From CAWHQZ01 sp963831645 (GTDB lineage: Bacteria > Pseudomonadota > Alphaproteobacteria > Rhizobiales > Aestuariivirgaceae): 64,000 bases of DNA. A program made the position numbers and the translations under genes. The stretch covers positions 490,615 through 554,614 of the forward strand of contig CAWHQZ010000006.1 in the NCBI GenBank assembly GCA_963831645.1, given 5' to 3'. Below, one piece after another: positions 36,938 to 46,266 of the stretch. The notes under the pieces were generated by a model. The model was not told the DNA's origin. It was given only the letters and a program-made list of their open reading frames with translations, and did not search any database. Every line of letters begins with the position of its first letter. Position 1 is the first letter of the stretch.

Positions 36938-38671
36938 ATGATGCTTAAGAAGTCTGCGGGACGAATTGGATCGAGTGCCGATACCATCCCTGAGACGGAA
37001 GGATGGTACACGAGTTTTCTTTCGTCTCTCGCCCGGTCGCGACCGGGACGGTACGGGGCAACGTTTTCGTATTGGGGTCTGGTGGTCGCGACTCTTTTCT
37101 TCGCCGCCTCTCTCACCCCGTCACTGTTGCCACGAAATTTCGCTGTTCAGGGATTGCTGTCCGGTCTGGCGCTCGCGGTCGGTTACGGTGTCGGTGTATC
37201 ATTGGTGTGGATGTGGCGTTACCTGGAACTCCCCGCACCAAGTGCTTGGCTCGAACGGCTGAGCAAGCAGATTACGGTTGTCTGCGTCGTAATCGTCGTG
37301 GGGATTTTCCTGTGGTATGCGACCGCATGGCAGAATTCCATCCGACACCTCATGGAGATGGAACCTGTCGCGACCGCTTATCCCTGGCGCGTCGGCGTGA
37401 TTGCATTCCTGACCGGTATCCTGCTGGTTGCCATGGCCCGCGGCCTGCGGCATTGCTGGCGGTATGTCGATCGCAAGATCAGCCTGGTGGTGCCGCGCCG
37501 CGTTTCGCAGCTGTCGAGCGCGGTGGTCGTGGTCGTCGGCCTGTTTTTGCTCGTCAATGACGTCATCGGCAGGCTTGCTTTGGATGCGGCGGATGCCCTC
37601 TTTCTGAGACTTGACCGCATAATCGATGAAGGCGTTGAACAGCCCGCGCAAGCCACCGCTTCCGGCAGCGCCGGGTCACTGATCGGCTGGGACACCATTG
37701 GGCGTTTTGGAAAAGGATTCGTCGCCACCGGGCCGACCAGGCAGGAGATCAGCCAGTTCTGGGACAAGGAAGCCCTTCAGCCGCTGCGGGTCTATGTCGG
37801 TCTGAACTCGAGAGAAACAGTGGAGGAGCGGGCCGAGCTTGCCCTCCAGGAGCTCATACGAGCCGGGGGATTGGATCGATCCACGTTGGTCGTCGCCACG
37901 CCCACGGGCACGGGCTGGCTGGATCCGGGCGCCGTCGACACGGTGGAATACCTGCATGCGGGCGACACGGCGATCGTCACCATGCAATACTCCTATCTGC
38001 CGAGCTGGCTGACGATCCTGGTGGATCCCGAGCGCTCGCGCGATTCGGCGGCAGCCCTGTTTGACAAGGTCTACTCCCATTGGAAGACACTCCCCAAAGG
38101 CCGCCGGCCAAAGCTGTATATACACGGATTGAGCCTGGGAGCGCTCGGATCCGCAAACAGCGCCGACATCTTTACGGTTTTCGAGGATCCGATTCAGGGT
38201 GGGGTATGGAGCGGTCCGCCGTTTCCGAGCCCCGCCTGGTCCAGAGCGACCCGCAACCGAAATCCGGATTCCCCGATGTGGCTGCCGACATTACGGGACG
38301 GTTCGATGTTGCGATTCACTGGGCGAAGAAACTCGTTGGCCGAGGCGGGAAAGCGGTGGGGACCCATGCGCTTTGTGTATATTCAACACGCCAGCGATCC
38401 GATGACATTTTTCGCGCCGGAACTGTTGTACCGCAAGCCTGAATGGCTGGTCGGCGAACGCGGTCCCGATGTTTCGCCGAATCTGCGGTGGCTTCCAATC
38501 GTGACCTTCCTGCAAGCGGGCTTTGACCTGCCCATGGCCACCACCGTCCCGATGGGCTATGGGCACAACTTTGCACCGGCGAGCTACATCGACGCCTGGA
38601 TCGAAGTCACTCAGCCGCAGGAGTGGGATGCCGACGATACCAGGCGACTGAAGCAGCTATTCGCAGAATAA
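36938..38671 (+). CDS. membrane alpha/beta hydrolase (Abhydrolase_9 family)
   Basis: 577 aa. Residues ~45-215 hold five membrane helices (Abhydrolase_9_N). The C-terminal catalytic domain follows GRFGKGFVATGP, with LRVYVGLNSRETVEERAELALQEL and the nucleophile elbow KLYIHGLSLGALGS (serine in GLSLG). HASDPMTFF and the terminal GYGHNFAPASYIDAW region supply the acid and histidine. The catalytic domain should face the periplasm. Either of two adjacent ATGs can start. Substrate unknown. Confidence 0.85.
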   Translation: MMLKKSAGRIGSSADTIPETEGWYTSFLSSLARSRPGRYGATFSYWGLVVATLFFAASLTPSLLPRNFAVQGLLSGLALAVGYGVGVSLVWMWRYLELPAPSAWLERLSKQITVVCVVIVVGIFLWYATAWQNSIRHLMEMEPVATAYPWRVGVIAFLTGILLVAMARGLRHCWRYVDRKISLVVPRRVSQLSSAVVVVVGLFLLVNDVIGRLALDAADALFLRLDRIIDEGVEQPAQATASGSAGSLIGWDTIGRFGKGFVATGPTRQEISQFWDKEALQPLRVYVGLNSRETVEERAELALQELIRAGGLDRSTLVVATPTGTGWLDPGAVDTVEYLHAGDTAIVTMQYSYLPSWLTILVDPERSRDSAAALFDKVYSHWKTLPKGRRPKLYIHGLSLGALGSANSADIFTVFEDPIQGGVWSGPPFPSPAWSRATRNRNPDSPMWLPTLRDGSMLRFTGRRNSLAEAGKRWGPMRFVYIQHASDPMTFFAPELLYRKPEWLVGERGPDVSPNLRWLPIVTFLQAGFDLPMATTVPMGYGHNFAPASYIDAWIEVTQPQEWDADDTRRLKQLFAE

Positions 38672-38706
38672 TGGCGCCCAGCACGGTCTGACCTGATCGG
38701 AGGCCC

Positions 38707-39303
38707 TTAGCCGGGCGGCGGGCATGTACCCGTTCGCGTGTTGTTGGCTTCGTCGGTCTCCTCCACTTCCCCAGCGCCATCCACGAGCACTTCGAACGCG
38801 CACGTCTGCGGACAGGCGGACGGTACTGCTGCGGACACAATCGTGTTCATGCCGGCCGCAAGTGCAGGTGTCTGTGCTACAACTTTGCCCGGCGGGCCGA
38901 AGTCGACGATGGTGTGAGAAGCCGCAGCACCGCCCGCGCCCTGATTGTGAACTGTCACGCGAACCGTCCGCGGCGCGGCTGCCGATGTCGAGGTTGCCGG
39001 TGCGCACGCAGCGTGCAGCGGCACGAGGTCGGCACGCACCCGATAGTCCGGCGGCTCAGATTCCTTGGCCTCCCGCTTCCGCTCCCGCACCTGCTCGAAG
39101 TGGGCCAGAAGGAGTATTGGCGGCCGGACCCGTCGAAGCCCTGGGGCGCCTTCGCGACCTGGTACTTCTAATTTCCAGGCAGTCGTGGGTTGGGTGCTCA
39201 GTCTGTTGGCGGTCGCGGGGTTTTCCGGACTTGTGAAATCAAGATAACCCAACGCAACTTTTCGGCGCGAAGGCTCACCAGCCGCAGGCGCGTTGTGCGC
39301 CAT
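38707..39303 (-). CDS. CARDB-like domain protein, start uncertain, possibly a remnant
   Basis: The frame is open for 198 codons. Only the last ~105 look real: RADLVPLHAACAP, TVRVTVHNQGAGGAAASHTIVDFGPPGKVV and FEVLVDGAGEVEETDEANNTRTGTC. This is a CARDB-type immunoglobulin-like fold, usually extracellular adhesion. GTG at 39039 would give 110 aa without a signal peptide. The first half is unlike protein and overlaps what seem plus-strand fragments (YWRPDPSKPWGAFATWYF; AVVGWVLSLLAVAGFSGL), so this stretch may be gene debris. It follows the nSTAND gene in the same direction but membership of that cassette is doubtful. Confidence 0.45.
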   Translation of the reverse strand: MAHNAPAAGEPSRRKVALGYLDFTSPENPATANRLSTQPTTAWKLEVPGREGAPGLRRVRPPILLLAHFEQVRERKREAKESEPPDYRVRADLVPLHAACAPATSTSAAAPRTVRVTVHNQGAGGAAASHTIVDFGPPGKVVAQTPALAAGMNTIVSAAVPSACPQTCAFEVLVDGAGEVEETDEANNTRTGTCPPPG

Positions 39304-42300
39304 CCACCGGGTATCCGCCCGCCGTCAGGTTCTTCGAGTGCAAGGCGCGACACACTTCCGTGCGGAGCCCATTGATGTTCTCGAAAACACTTCGAATGAG
39401 AACGGTGTCATCATCGGATCCGGTGATCATCAGATTTCGATCCGGAACAACCGAAATCGATCGCACCGTGCCGATGTGGCCGGGGAGCGAAACAATCTCC
39501 TGGCCGCTGCTCGTGTCCCATACCCTCACGGTCTCGTCATCAGATGCCGAAACCAGCCGGCCGTCACCGACGATATCGAGGTCATGGACTTCACCCCTAT
39601 GTCCCCGCATCTCGGACATCCGGCTCATCCCGTTGCGGCTGACCTCCCAACCAGCGATCGTCCAGTCCCAGGACGCGACGAACAGCATTTTTCCGTCCCG
39701 AGCGAAGCGAAGGCTGGTGACGGGTCCCCCCTCTATTACGATGGGCGGCAGCAGCTGGCCGGCGCTCATGTCCCATATCAGCACCACGCCGCGCTCCAAT
39801 CCCGCTGCGAGGAGTTTGCGGGCGGGATTGTAGGCCAGAGTTGTGATCCGCTCCCTCGTCGACTTCCCGAATTGCGCCATAGCGTTGATCGCATCGGTGA
39901 CACTGATCGGCGTCGTTTTGCCCGCCGCACCGTCTCGATCATTGAAGAACCGAATTTCGCCGCTGTCCGTGCCGACCGCGAATTGCTCGCTCGTGGAAAG
40001 CGCGACCATCGACCTGATCTTTTCCTGAACGCCCTCGAGTGGCGGACCCACCATGTTGCCGCTGGTGACGCTCCAGACCCGCATCGATCCGTCGACGTAA
40101 CGCGCCGCCAGCCTGGTTCCATCTCCCGAATAGACGATCTCGTCGACGCCGCAATTCCGCCGCCAGTTGACGATCTCGCAGCCCAGCCGCTCGTCTTCGA
40201 GAATTTGAAAGGGAATCCGTTCTCCCAACTTCCATATCCGGATAGTGCCATCGTCGCTCGCAGTCGCAAATTCCTCGGGAACGGTGGGGTTCACTCTCAC
40301 CGCCGTCACGTTCGCTTCATGGGACTTCAGGCGGAGGCGGACATCGTCTGCCTCGAGATTCCATACCCGGGCAGTACGGTCTTCGCCTCCCGAGGCTATG
40401 CGTGATCCGAATAAATCGTAGGCCACCGTCCGTACGGGGCCCGTATGGCCGCGCAAAGTTGCCAGAAGGTTGAATGTGCCGGAATCCCAGATTGCGACTG
40501 ATCGATCCCAGCCGCCGGTAATGATGCGCTTGCCGGCAGGATCGAATATGGCTCTCCAGATATCGGCGGAATGCGCCTCGAGCGGTCTGCCGTCCTGAAC
40601 CCCTGCCTCCCAATTCCAGAGCCGAATGGTATCATCGTCGGATGCGGTGAGCAGTCTCCGGCCGTCGGGACTGAAGACGACCGATCTCACCGTCTCCTCG
40701 TGCCCGCCCAGCTCGCGGTGGGTCGAAGCTCTTGTCATCACCTGCTCGTGCCCGTGCGGCCTGGCGTGGAACGGAGCTTCTTCTTCGAAATCCCAAACTC
40801 TCAGCATACCGTCATTGCCTACCGTTGCGACTACGGAGGAATCTTGCGGATGAAACACGGCGTCGTAGACGTCCACGCCGCTGTCGCCGACCTTGTGCCC
40901 CTCGAGTATCCGCTCCAACCGTCCCGTTCGGACGTTCCAGATGCGCGCGGTGTCGTCGTAAGAGGTCGTGACCAATCGTTCCCCCGAGCTGCTGAATGCA
41001 ACCGTGCGAACCGGACCGTAGTGTGCAATCCCGTCGGGACCACTTACGAAGTCACGCACCCGGCTGCCGCTCCTCGGATCCCACAGCCGTGCCCTGCCGA
41101 TCCGATTGCCTTTCGTCGCAACGCTCGACGAGGCCGTCGCCAGGAGCTTGCCGTCAGGCGTAAACTGAACCCCGAGCACCCTGCTGTCTCGCGCAAGTCC
41201 GTCGTGGGCATTCTCGTCGATAACGGTGGCCACCTGCCAGGTCCCGGTCTCATAGACAATCGCTTTGCCGTCGAAAGAACCGGTCGCCAGCAGCGATCCA
41301 TGCCGATCGAACGCGATCGAGCGCAGCTCCTGCCGGTGATCCTTCAGTACGTAGCTCAGTTGCGTGCGCGAGTGCGCGTGCCACAAGGCCCGCTCCAACG
41401 AGCCGGCCGAAGCATCCGCTGCAGATCGCTGCCGCAGGTGCTCGATGGCGAGAAGGCTGCCGGCGACGGGATCGCCGGTTAACGCCTCGCTCAAGACATC
41501 CTGGGCGATCGCATTTCCTTCGGCGGTCAGTTTCCCGCTCTCGGCTTCCACCTTCTGGCGCCAGTAGTAGGCGGCAACCAGCGCTATCAGAAACACTGCC
41601 AGAGCGCCTGCCTGCTTGAGCCGTTTTCTGCTCTGCTTTTCCGCCCGTCTCTCCCGCGATTCCCTGTCCAGGGCATCTACACTCAACCCCAGGAACGCCT
41701 TGGTGCGATCGAACCCGCCCCCGTACTGCTCGGCCCAGTCGGCGGTCGGCTGCTCGCGCTCTACCCAATTGAGCGTCAGCTGCAATTCCGGATTGCGCCA
41801 CGTGCTGGCCTCTCCCGTCGCGTGCAGCTCGGCAGCCTTTGCCAGCCGGCCATAGAGGCGCGCCGAACGTGCTTCTTCGTCCGCCCAGACGCGAAGGCGC
41901 TGCCAATTGCGCATCAGGCTCTCATGCGAGATATCGACGACGGTGTCCGCGGTGAGCTCCTCCTTGGCCGCCGGCATCAGGAACGACCGGCCCGGTCGGC
42001 GAAAAACGTCGATGGTCCTCGCTGCTTCCGTCGGATCCGCCTGAGCGATCGCACACAGCGACGAAAACTTCGTGGGACGGCGAACGCCGCGCTGATCGGT
42101 CGCCTTGTCGGTCAGCGCCATGAAAATCTTTCGGCAAATCTCTCGCTGACCTTCGGTGTCGAGCTCGGCATAGGCGCGGTCGGCGTGCGCATCCAGGGCG
42201 CCGCTCATCGTCCCTATGGCTTCATAGTGCTGGAGATCGATCGGACCAGCGCCGCCGCACTTGTTTCTCCAATAGGACCATGTCCGGTTGAGAGCGTGCT

Positions 42301-43117
42301 GCAACACGGAAAGCTGATCGGGATTGTCCCCCACTTCGTTGACGAGCCGGGTGACCAGAACGATGCTGATCTCCGCGCCGGTCACTTGAACCGGTCCGGC
42401 AATCGCCGATCGCAACTGATCCCGCGTCAATCGGGGCACGAGGTACTGGCCGGCGTTTATCGCTTCAGGCAGGTTCTGAAATTTGGCGCAATCGCCCAGA
42501 AAGTCCGACCTCATCGTCAATACGACGTAGATCGGCAGGTGGGGATGCTCCCTGATTTCTATGAGCAGGTTCACGAAGGCGACCGCATCCTCGTTCATTT
42601 CCGATAGCTGCGACGTCGCGGGCGCCGTCAGCGCGGCGTAGCGGAACAGCTCCTCGAACTGATCGACGATCACCAGGAGGTTGGTCCCTGCCGGCAATCG
42701 CGCCTGCTCGAAGATGTCGATCAGCCCGAGCTTGCTCATGCGAATGGTCGTGCCGATCACCTGCAGGAGCATTTGCCGACCGGCGCCATAGTTCCTGAAA
42801 AGCACATTGTCCTCGGCAAGCGCTGCGCTCAGCCTTCCCATGGGATCAATTCCCGGCTGGAACTGCACGATCTTCCAGCTCGTACCGGCCTCGGCCATCA
42901 GGCCGCGATGGAGCGCCGGCCCCAGACCGCAGTTCACCAGCGATGATTTGCCGCTGCCGGAAGTGCCAACCACGGCCAGAAAGTGATTCCTGGCCAGCTT
43001 GTCGACCATGGAGTCGACTTGCCATTCGCGGCCGAAGAACAGGAATTCTTCCTCCTGCCTGAAGGGACGCAGTCCGGGGAAGGGATTGGTGTGACCTTCC
43101 GTCGGGGGCACACTCAT
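39275..43117 (-). CDS. nSTAND ATPase with membrane helix and 14 WD40 repeats
   Basis: 1280 aa. It opens with NPFPGLRPF and LFFGREWQ, the nSTAND1 lead-in. Walker A is GTSGSGKS (51-58) and Walker B is VIVDQFEELF (Asp152, Glu155). A helical region to ~495 (ISHESLMRNWQRLRVW, typical STAND winged-helix end) is followed by one membrane helix (AGALAVFLIALVAAYYW, ~505-525). From ~595 I count 14 WD40 units, enough for two seven-bladed propellers, ending in the common tail VCRALHSKNLTAGGY. Its ATG overlaps the TIR gene stop. In STAND systems WD40 senses a trigger and ATP-driven oligomerisation fires an effector; here the TIR and protease partners are separate proteins. Confidence 0.9.
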   Translation of the reverse strand: MSVPPTEGHTNPFPGLRPFRQEEEFLFFGREWQVDSMVDKLARNHFLAVVGTSGSGKSSLVNCGLGPALHRGLMAEAGTSWKIVQFQPGIDPMGRLSAALAEDNVLFRNYGAGRQMLLQVIGTTIRMSKLGLIDIFEQARLPAGTNLLVIVDQFEELFRYAALTAPATSQLSEMNEDAVAFVNLLIEIREHPHLPIYVVLTMRSDFLGDCAKFQNLPEAINAGQYLVPRLTRDQLRSAIAGPVQVTGAEISIVLVTRLVNEVGDNPDQLSVLQHALNRTWSYWRNKCGGAGPIDLQHYEAIGTMSGALDAHADRAYAELDTEGQREICRKIFMALTDKATDQRGVRRPTKFSSLCAIAQADPTEAARTIDVFRRPGRSFLMPAAKEELTADTVVDISHESLMRNWQRLRVWADEEARSARLYGRLAKAAELHATGEASTWRNPELQLTLNWVEREQPTADWAEQYGGGFDRTKAFLGLSVDALDRESRERRAEKQSRKRLKQAGALAVFLIALVAAYYWRQKVEAESGKLTAEGNAIAQDVLSEALTGDPVAGSLLAIEHLRQRSAADASAGSLERALWHAHSRTQLSYVLKDHRQELRSIAFDRHGSLLATGSFDGKAIVYETGTWQVATVIDENAHDGLARDSRVLGVQFTPDGKLLATASSSVATKGNRIGRARLWDPRSGSRVRDFVSGPDGIAHYGPVRTVAFSSSGERLVTTSYDDTARIWNVRTGRLERILEGHKVGDSGVDVYDAVFHPQDSSVVATVGNDGMLRVWDFEEEAPFHARPHGHEQVMTRASTHRELGGHEETVRSVVFSPDGRRLLTASDDDTIRLWNWEAGVQDGRPLEAHSADIWRAIFDPAGKRIITGGWDRSVAIWDSGTFNLLATLRGHTGPVRTVAYDLFGSRIASGGEDRTARVWNLEADDVRLRLKSHEANVTAVRVNPTVPEEFATASDDGTIRIWKLGERIPFQILEDERLGCEIVNWRRNCGVDEIVYSGDGTRLAARYVDGSMRVWSVTSGNMVGPPLEGVQEKIRSMVALSTSEQFAVGTDSGEIRFFNDRDGAAGKTTPISVTDAINAMAQFGKSTRERITTLAYNPARKLLAAGLERGVVLIWDMSAGQLLPPIVIEGGPVTSLRFARDGKMLFVASWDWTIAGWEVSRNGMSRMSEMRGHRGEVHDLDIVGDGRLVSASDDETVRVWDTSSGQEIVSLPGHIGTVRSISVVPDRNLMITGSDDDTVLIRSVFENINGLRTEVCRALHSKNLTAGGYPVDGAQRACGW

Positions 43118-44616
43118 CCGATCTTTCCGCCGGCGCCCACTGCCGCCAGGAACGGAGCAAGCTTGGCGCTCGAAAAACCACCGAACCCGTCTATGAGATT
43201 CGGCGTCTCCAGATCGATGAGGTCTTCTTTGTCGCCGGTCCTGGGATCCGCAAGGTAGGTGAAGGTCGCGCGCAGCGGCTTGTCGCGGCGGTAGCCGACC
43301 ATCTTCTTCAGGTCGTTGTCGATGCTTCGCTTCCAGGCATCGTCACCGGCGCCATAGAAAACGATGATCGCGTCGCAGCCGGTCGCCATGCGCTCATTGG
43401 ACTCCCGTACCGCGGCGGAATTGCCTTCGAAGGCCGGTATCTCGACTTCGACGCCGCATTCCCGAAGAAATTTGCGCAGGGCTACCGTGGCTTTGCGATC
43501 GTCTTTGTTGCAGATGACATAGACCATCGTCGCCGCCCCGTCGTCCCGATCCTTCACCTCTATCGCCGGTGCGCCGGTCTTCACTCCTTTGAGCTCTCCG
43601 TGTACGGCGGCCCGCAGTCTCTCGAAATCGCCCGTGATCAGGTCCGCGCCGTGCTGAAGTACCGGATCGGCCTCGAGGGCGTCGACGAAGGTTCTCTGCT
43701 CATCGCTGCTGGCGGCCGTCTTCCGGGGCAGCCAGATCACGCGTCTCAATCCAGCCGCCCTGCTGCGACCGGCAGCCAGCTCGTTCTGGATTTCCGCACC
43801 GGATTTTCTGCTCGGACCATCAATGATCGATCCACGATCGGAGCCGATGAGGTGAACGGCGAGATCGCTTTGTCTCAGAGAACCTTCGACAGCTTCGACA
43901 TAGGCCGTTTCTCGCGTAGGAAGCGGAACTGAAGGCAGCACTCCGTAACCGTGCGTCTTGAGCTCCGCCATGAGATGCTCCCGATCCTCTTGAACATCGT
44001 CGCCGCACGGAGCCAGATAGACATTTCTCGGTTTGTGCCCGTTTGTCGAGCTCTCCGAAACCTTCACGGATTTCATCCGATCGAGAATTTGCTTTATGTC
44101 CCACGCCAACTGCGCGATTTTTCGGTAGTAAGCCTGCTGGAATTCCTCTCCATAGGTCGTATCCAGCTCCATCGGCGCCTCGCCATGCTGGCGAGTGAAG
44201 AACTCGTAGCCGAGAACCTCCTTCGCAACGGCGGGCAACATCTCGTCGGATTCGATCGGCGTCTTGACGATCTTGATGACGCGCGACTTGTTGTCGACGA
44301 CGACACCTCCTGTTTCCCGCGCCGCTTCACAGAATTCACGCATTTCGCGTGAGCACCATTCCGATTGTACGTAACGCGGAGTGAGGATCGAAACGAGCAG
44401 CGCCGTCTTGCGAAACTGGTCGACGATCTGCCGGCTGAAGATGTCCGATCCGCTGAGTTTGTCGTCGCGCCAAATTCTGACCTCGGCGCCCAGTCGGGTG
44501 CTGACGAAGGTCTGCAGCGCCTGATGGAAGCGCGTGATCCAGCCGGACTTGCTCGGTGGCAGCGGCTGATTGTCGAGGTGGGCGTAGCTGATGAAGAGAT
44601 CCTGCTGGAAGTTCAT
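43114..44616 (-). CDS. TIR-DUF4062-TIR-like protein, probable NADase effector
   Basis: 500 aa. Residues 1-165 are a TIR domain: DLFISYAHLDNQ (strand A), RIWRDDKLSGSDIF (BB loop) and SILTPRYVQSEWCSREM, where Glu91 after WC is the expected catalytic residue of NAD-cleaving TIRs. Residues ~195-330 resemble DUF4062 (NVYLAPCGDDVQEDREHLMAEL, LAVHLIGSDRGSII). Residues ~365-480 form a second TIR/SEFIR-like flavodoxin fold (MVYVICNKDDRKATVALRKFL, DAIIVFYGAGDDAWKRS) without an obvious catalytic Glu. The middle and last domains may bind a regulator. The stop overlaps the nSTAND start, a strong sign of a stoichiometric pair. Confidence 0.88.
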   Translation of the reverse strand: MNFQQDLFISYAHLDNQPLPPSKSGWITRFHQALQTFVSTRLGAEVRIWRDDKLSGSDIFSRQIVDQFRKTALLVSILTPRYVQSEWCSREMREFCEAARETGGVVVDNKSRVIKIVKTPIESDEMLPAVAKEVLGYEFFTRQHGEAPMELDTTYGEEFQQAYYRKIAQLAWDIKQILDRMKSVKVSESSTNGHKPRNVYLAPCGDDVQEDREHLMAELKTHGYGVLPSVPLPTRETAYVEAVEGSLRQSDLAVHLIGSDRGSIIDGPSRKSGAEIQNELAAGRSRAAGLRRVIWLPRKTAASSDEQRTFVDALEADPVLQHGADLITGDFERLRAAVHGELKGVKTGAPAIEVKDRDDGAATMVYVICNKDDRKATVALRKFLRECGVEVEIPAFEGNSAAVRESNERMATGCDAIIVFYGAGDDAWKRSIDNDLKKMVGYRRDKPLRATFTYLADPRTGDKEDLIDLETPNLIDGFGGFSSAKLAPFLAAVGAGGKIG

Positions 44617-44658
44617 CGTCAGGCTATGCCAGCCGCGCCGGCCTGCTTCCGGTCACGG

Positions 44659-44907
44659 CTACCAGGTGTCGTCGGACCCCGGTGGACCGACGTCGGCGGG
44701 AGGCGGCTCCGGCGAGACGTCCGTCACGCCGGGGACCCGCCGCAGTTTTTCGACCGCCTTCTTTTCCGACTTGCCGGTAAACACACCCATCTGGTCCATT
44801 GTCTGGTCGATCTCGAACCCGGCGGCGGTCAGATCCCTCGCGACGTCGGCCAGCGGCCGCTTGCTGGAGGTCGTGACCACCCATTTCGTCTTCTTTATCG
44901 ATGCCAC
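44659..44907 (-). CDS. peptidase inhibitor I9-like small protein
   Basis: 82 aa from GTG (MASIKKTKWVVTTSSKRPLADV). The pattern KKTKWVVT, LTAAGFEID, QMGVFTGKSEKKAVEKLRRVPGVTDVSPE is the beta-alpha-beta-beta-alpha-beta fold of subtilase propeptides; the RRVPGVTDVSPE end is the part that normally enters the protease active site. It lies 48 bp after an S8 protease that already has its own pro-region, so this looks like a free, trans-acting inhibitor or chaperone. Databases sometimes mislabel such proteins as aldolases. Confidence 0.72.
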   Translation of the reverse strand: MASIKKTKWVVTTSSKRPLADVARDLTAAGFEIDQTMDQMGVFTGKSEKKAVEKLRRVPGVTDVSPEPPPADVGPPGSDDTW

Positions 44908-44955
44908 GGGCGTCTCGTTTCCGCTGCCGGTTCAGATGGATGGGTTATCGAGCGA

Positions 44956-46266
44956 CTACGGCGCCTGCACAAGCCCCCGTCCCACACGCGAGGTGGGGTA
45001 AGGAAGGGGCCTGACGGTCGCCCGCAGTCTGTTCCAAAGGGCCATGCCGCGCAAGGACGAACTGGTCTCGGCCCAGAGCGCGGCGCAGCCCGCGACATGG
45101 GGCGTCGCCATGCTGGTCCCGGTCTTAAAGCCGTAGCGGGTCGGCCTCGGAACCGAGGAGAAGACGTCGCGGCCTGGAGCGGCGATCTCAACCTTCCCGA
45201 AGTTCGAGAAACCCGACGGGGCGAGGTTCGGGTCGAGTGAGGCGACCGACATGATCGTCGGCGAATTGGCCGGCGCGCCGGTGTTCATCGCCGCGTTGCC
45301 TGCCGCCGCGATGATCAGGCAACCGGTCGCGAGCGCTGCGGAGCCCGCGGCGGTGTACGCGGCCTGCACCGGCGCCTGTGATCCGAGCGACATCGAGATT
45401 ACAGCGCACCGGTTGGCGATTGCCCAGTTCATTCCCGCGAGCACGCTGCCGCCGACGCTCGAGCCGGAATTCGCGAGCACCTTGCCGACGAAGATCCGCG
45501 ACTTGTGCGCGACGCCATAGCGCGGGGTCGTGCCGGCCGGCGCCTGCGGACCGCAAGCCGTGCCGATGCAGTGGGTGCCATGGCTGTGCAGGTCCTGGAC
45601 CGGCTGACCGACGAAGGTCTGGCTCGCGAAAGCGCGCCCGGCGAAGTCCGGGTGGCCGAGGTCCATGCCGGTATCGAGTACCGCCACCTTGATTCCGGCG
45701 CCGCTTCGCGTGCTGGGTGGAACCCTACATCGTACCAGCCCCCACGTCGCGCCGGCGACCTGAACCTCCTCTTCTTCCTGTTCGGGTGTCCTCAGGTCGT
45801 GGATTTGGCCGAGGTCCTCGGACAGCACCTGCACCGCCCGGTTGAAGCCGCGCAAGTAGTCGTTGGCGCCCTCGGCAAAGACGAAATACTCGGGCTCGAT
45901 CGTTTCGATCGGGCTGTCGGCCGCGATCTCGTCCATGGCGCTCATGCGGTGCTCGAGAGCCGGCGCCGCCGCCACGACCGCCACGCCGATCTCCGGCAGG
46001 ATCAGGCTGTCTGCGTCGCCCACATCCTGCAGCGTCACCGCCTGACCCGAGAAGTCGCGGGCATTGACGGAGCGCAAACCGCTTGCGTCCAGGGCCTTTG
46101 CGCCTTCGGCCGCTGCGCCCTCCTTGAACGTCACCAGAAAACGGCCGGTCTCGAGCCGCTCGCCACCTTGAGCGAGTGCGGCGAGAAGCAATTCCTCGAC
46201 TCCGCTGGTTGTCGCGGCTGCCGCTGCCGCAATCGATTGTCCACGCTTCCGTGTTCTCCTGGCCAT
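44956..46266 (-). CDS. S8 family subtilisin-like serine protease
   Basis: 436 aa from an ATG preceded by AGGAGG at 6 nt. There is no signal peptide: the start is basic then alanine-rich (MARRTRKRGQSIAAAAAATT), so the enzyme is probably cytoplasmic. Residues ~40-130 look like an I9-type pro-region (GRFLVTFKEGAAAEGAKAL, IETIEPEYFVFA). The catalytic triad is intact: Asp198 (AVLDTGMDLGHPDF), His229 (HSHGTHCIGT) and Ser385 (GTSMATPHV), with oxyanion Asn324 (AAAGNAA). First gene of the cassette with the I9-like, TIR and nSTAND genes, all on one strand with short gaps. Confidence 0.9.
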   Translation of the reverse strand: MARRTRKRGQSIAAAAAATTSGVEELLLAALAQGGERLETGRFLVTFKEGAAAEGAKALDASGLRSVNARDFSGQAVTLQDVGDADSLILPEIGVAVVAAAPALEHRMSAMDEIAADSPIETIEPEYFVFAEGANDYLRGFNRAVQVLSEDLGQIHDLRTPEQEEEEVQVAGATWGLVRCRVPPSTRSGAGIKVAVLDTGMDLGHPDFAGRAFASQTFVGQPVQDLHSHGTHCIGTACGPQAPAGTTPRYGVAHKSRIFVGKVLANSGSSVGGSVLAGMNWAIANRCAVISMSLGSQAPVQAAYTAAGSAALATGCLIIAAAGNAAMNTGAPANSPTIMSVASLDPNLAPSGFSNFGKVEIAAPGRDVFSSVPRPTRYGFKTGTSMATPHVAGCAALWAETSSSLRGMALWNRLRATVRPLPYPTSRVGRGLVQAP

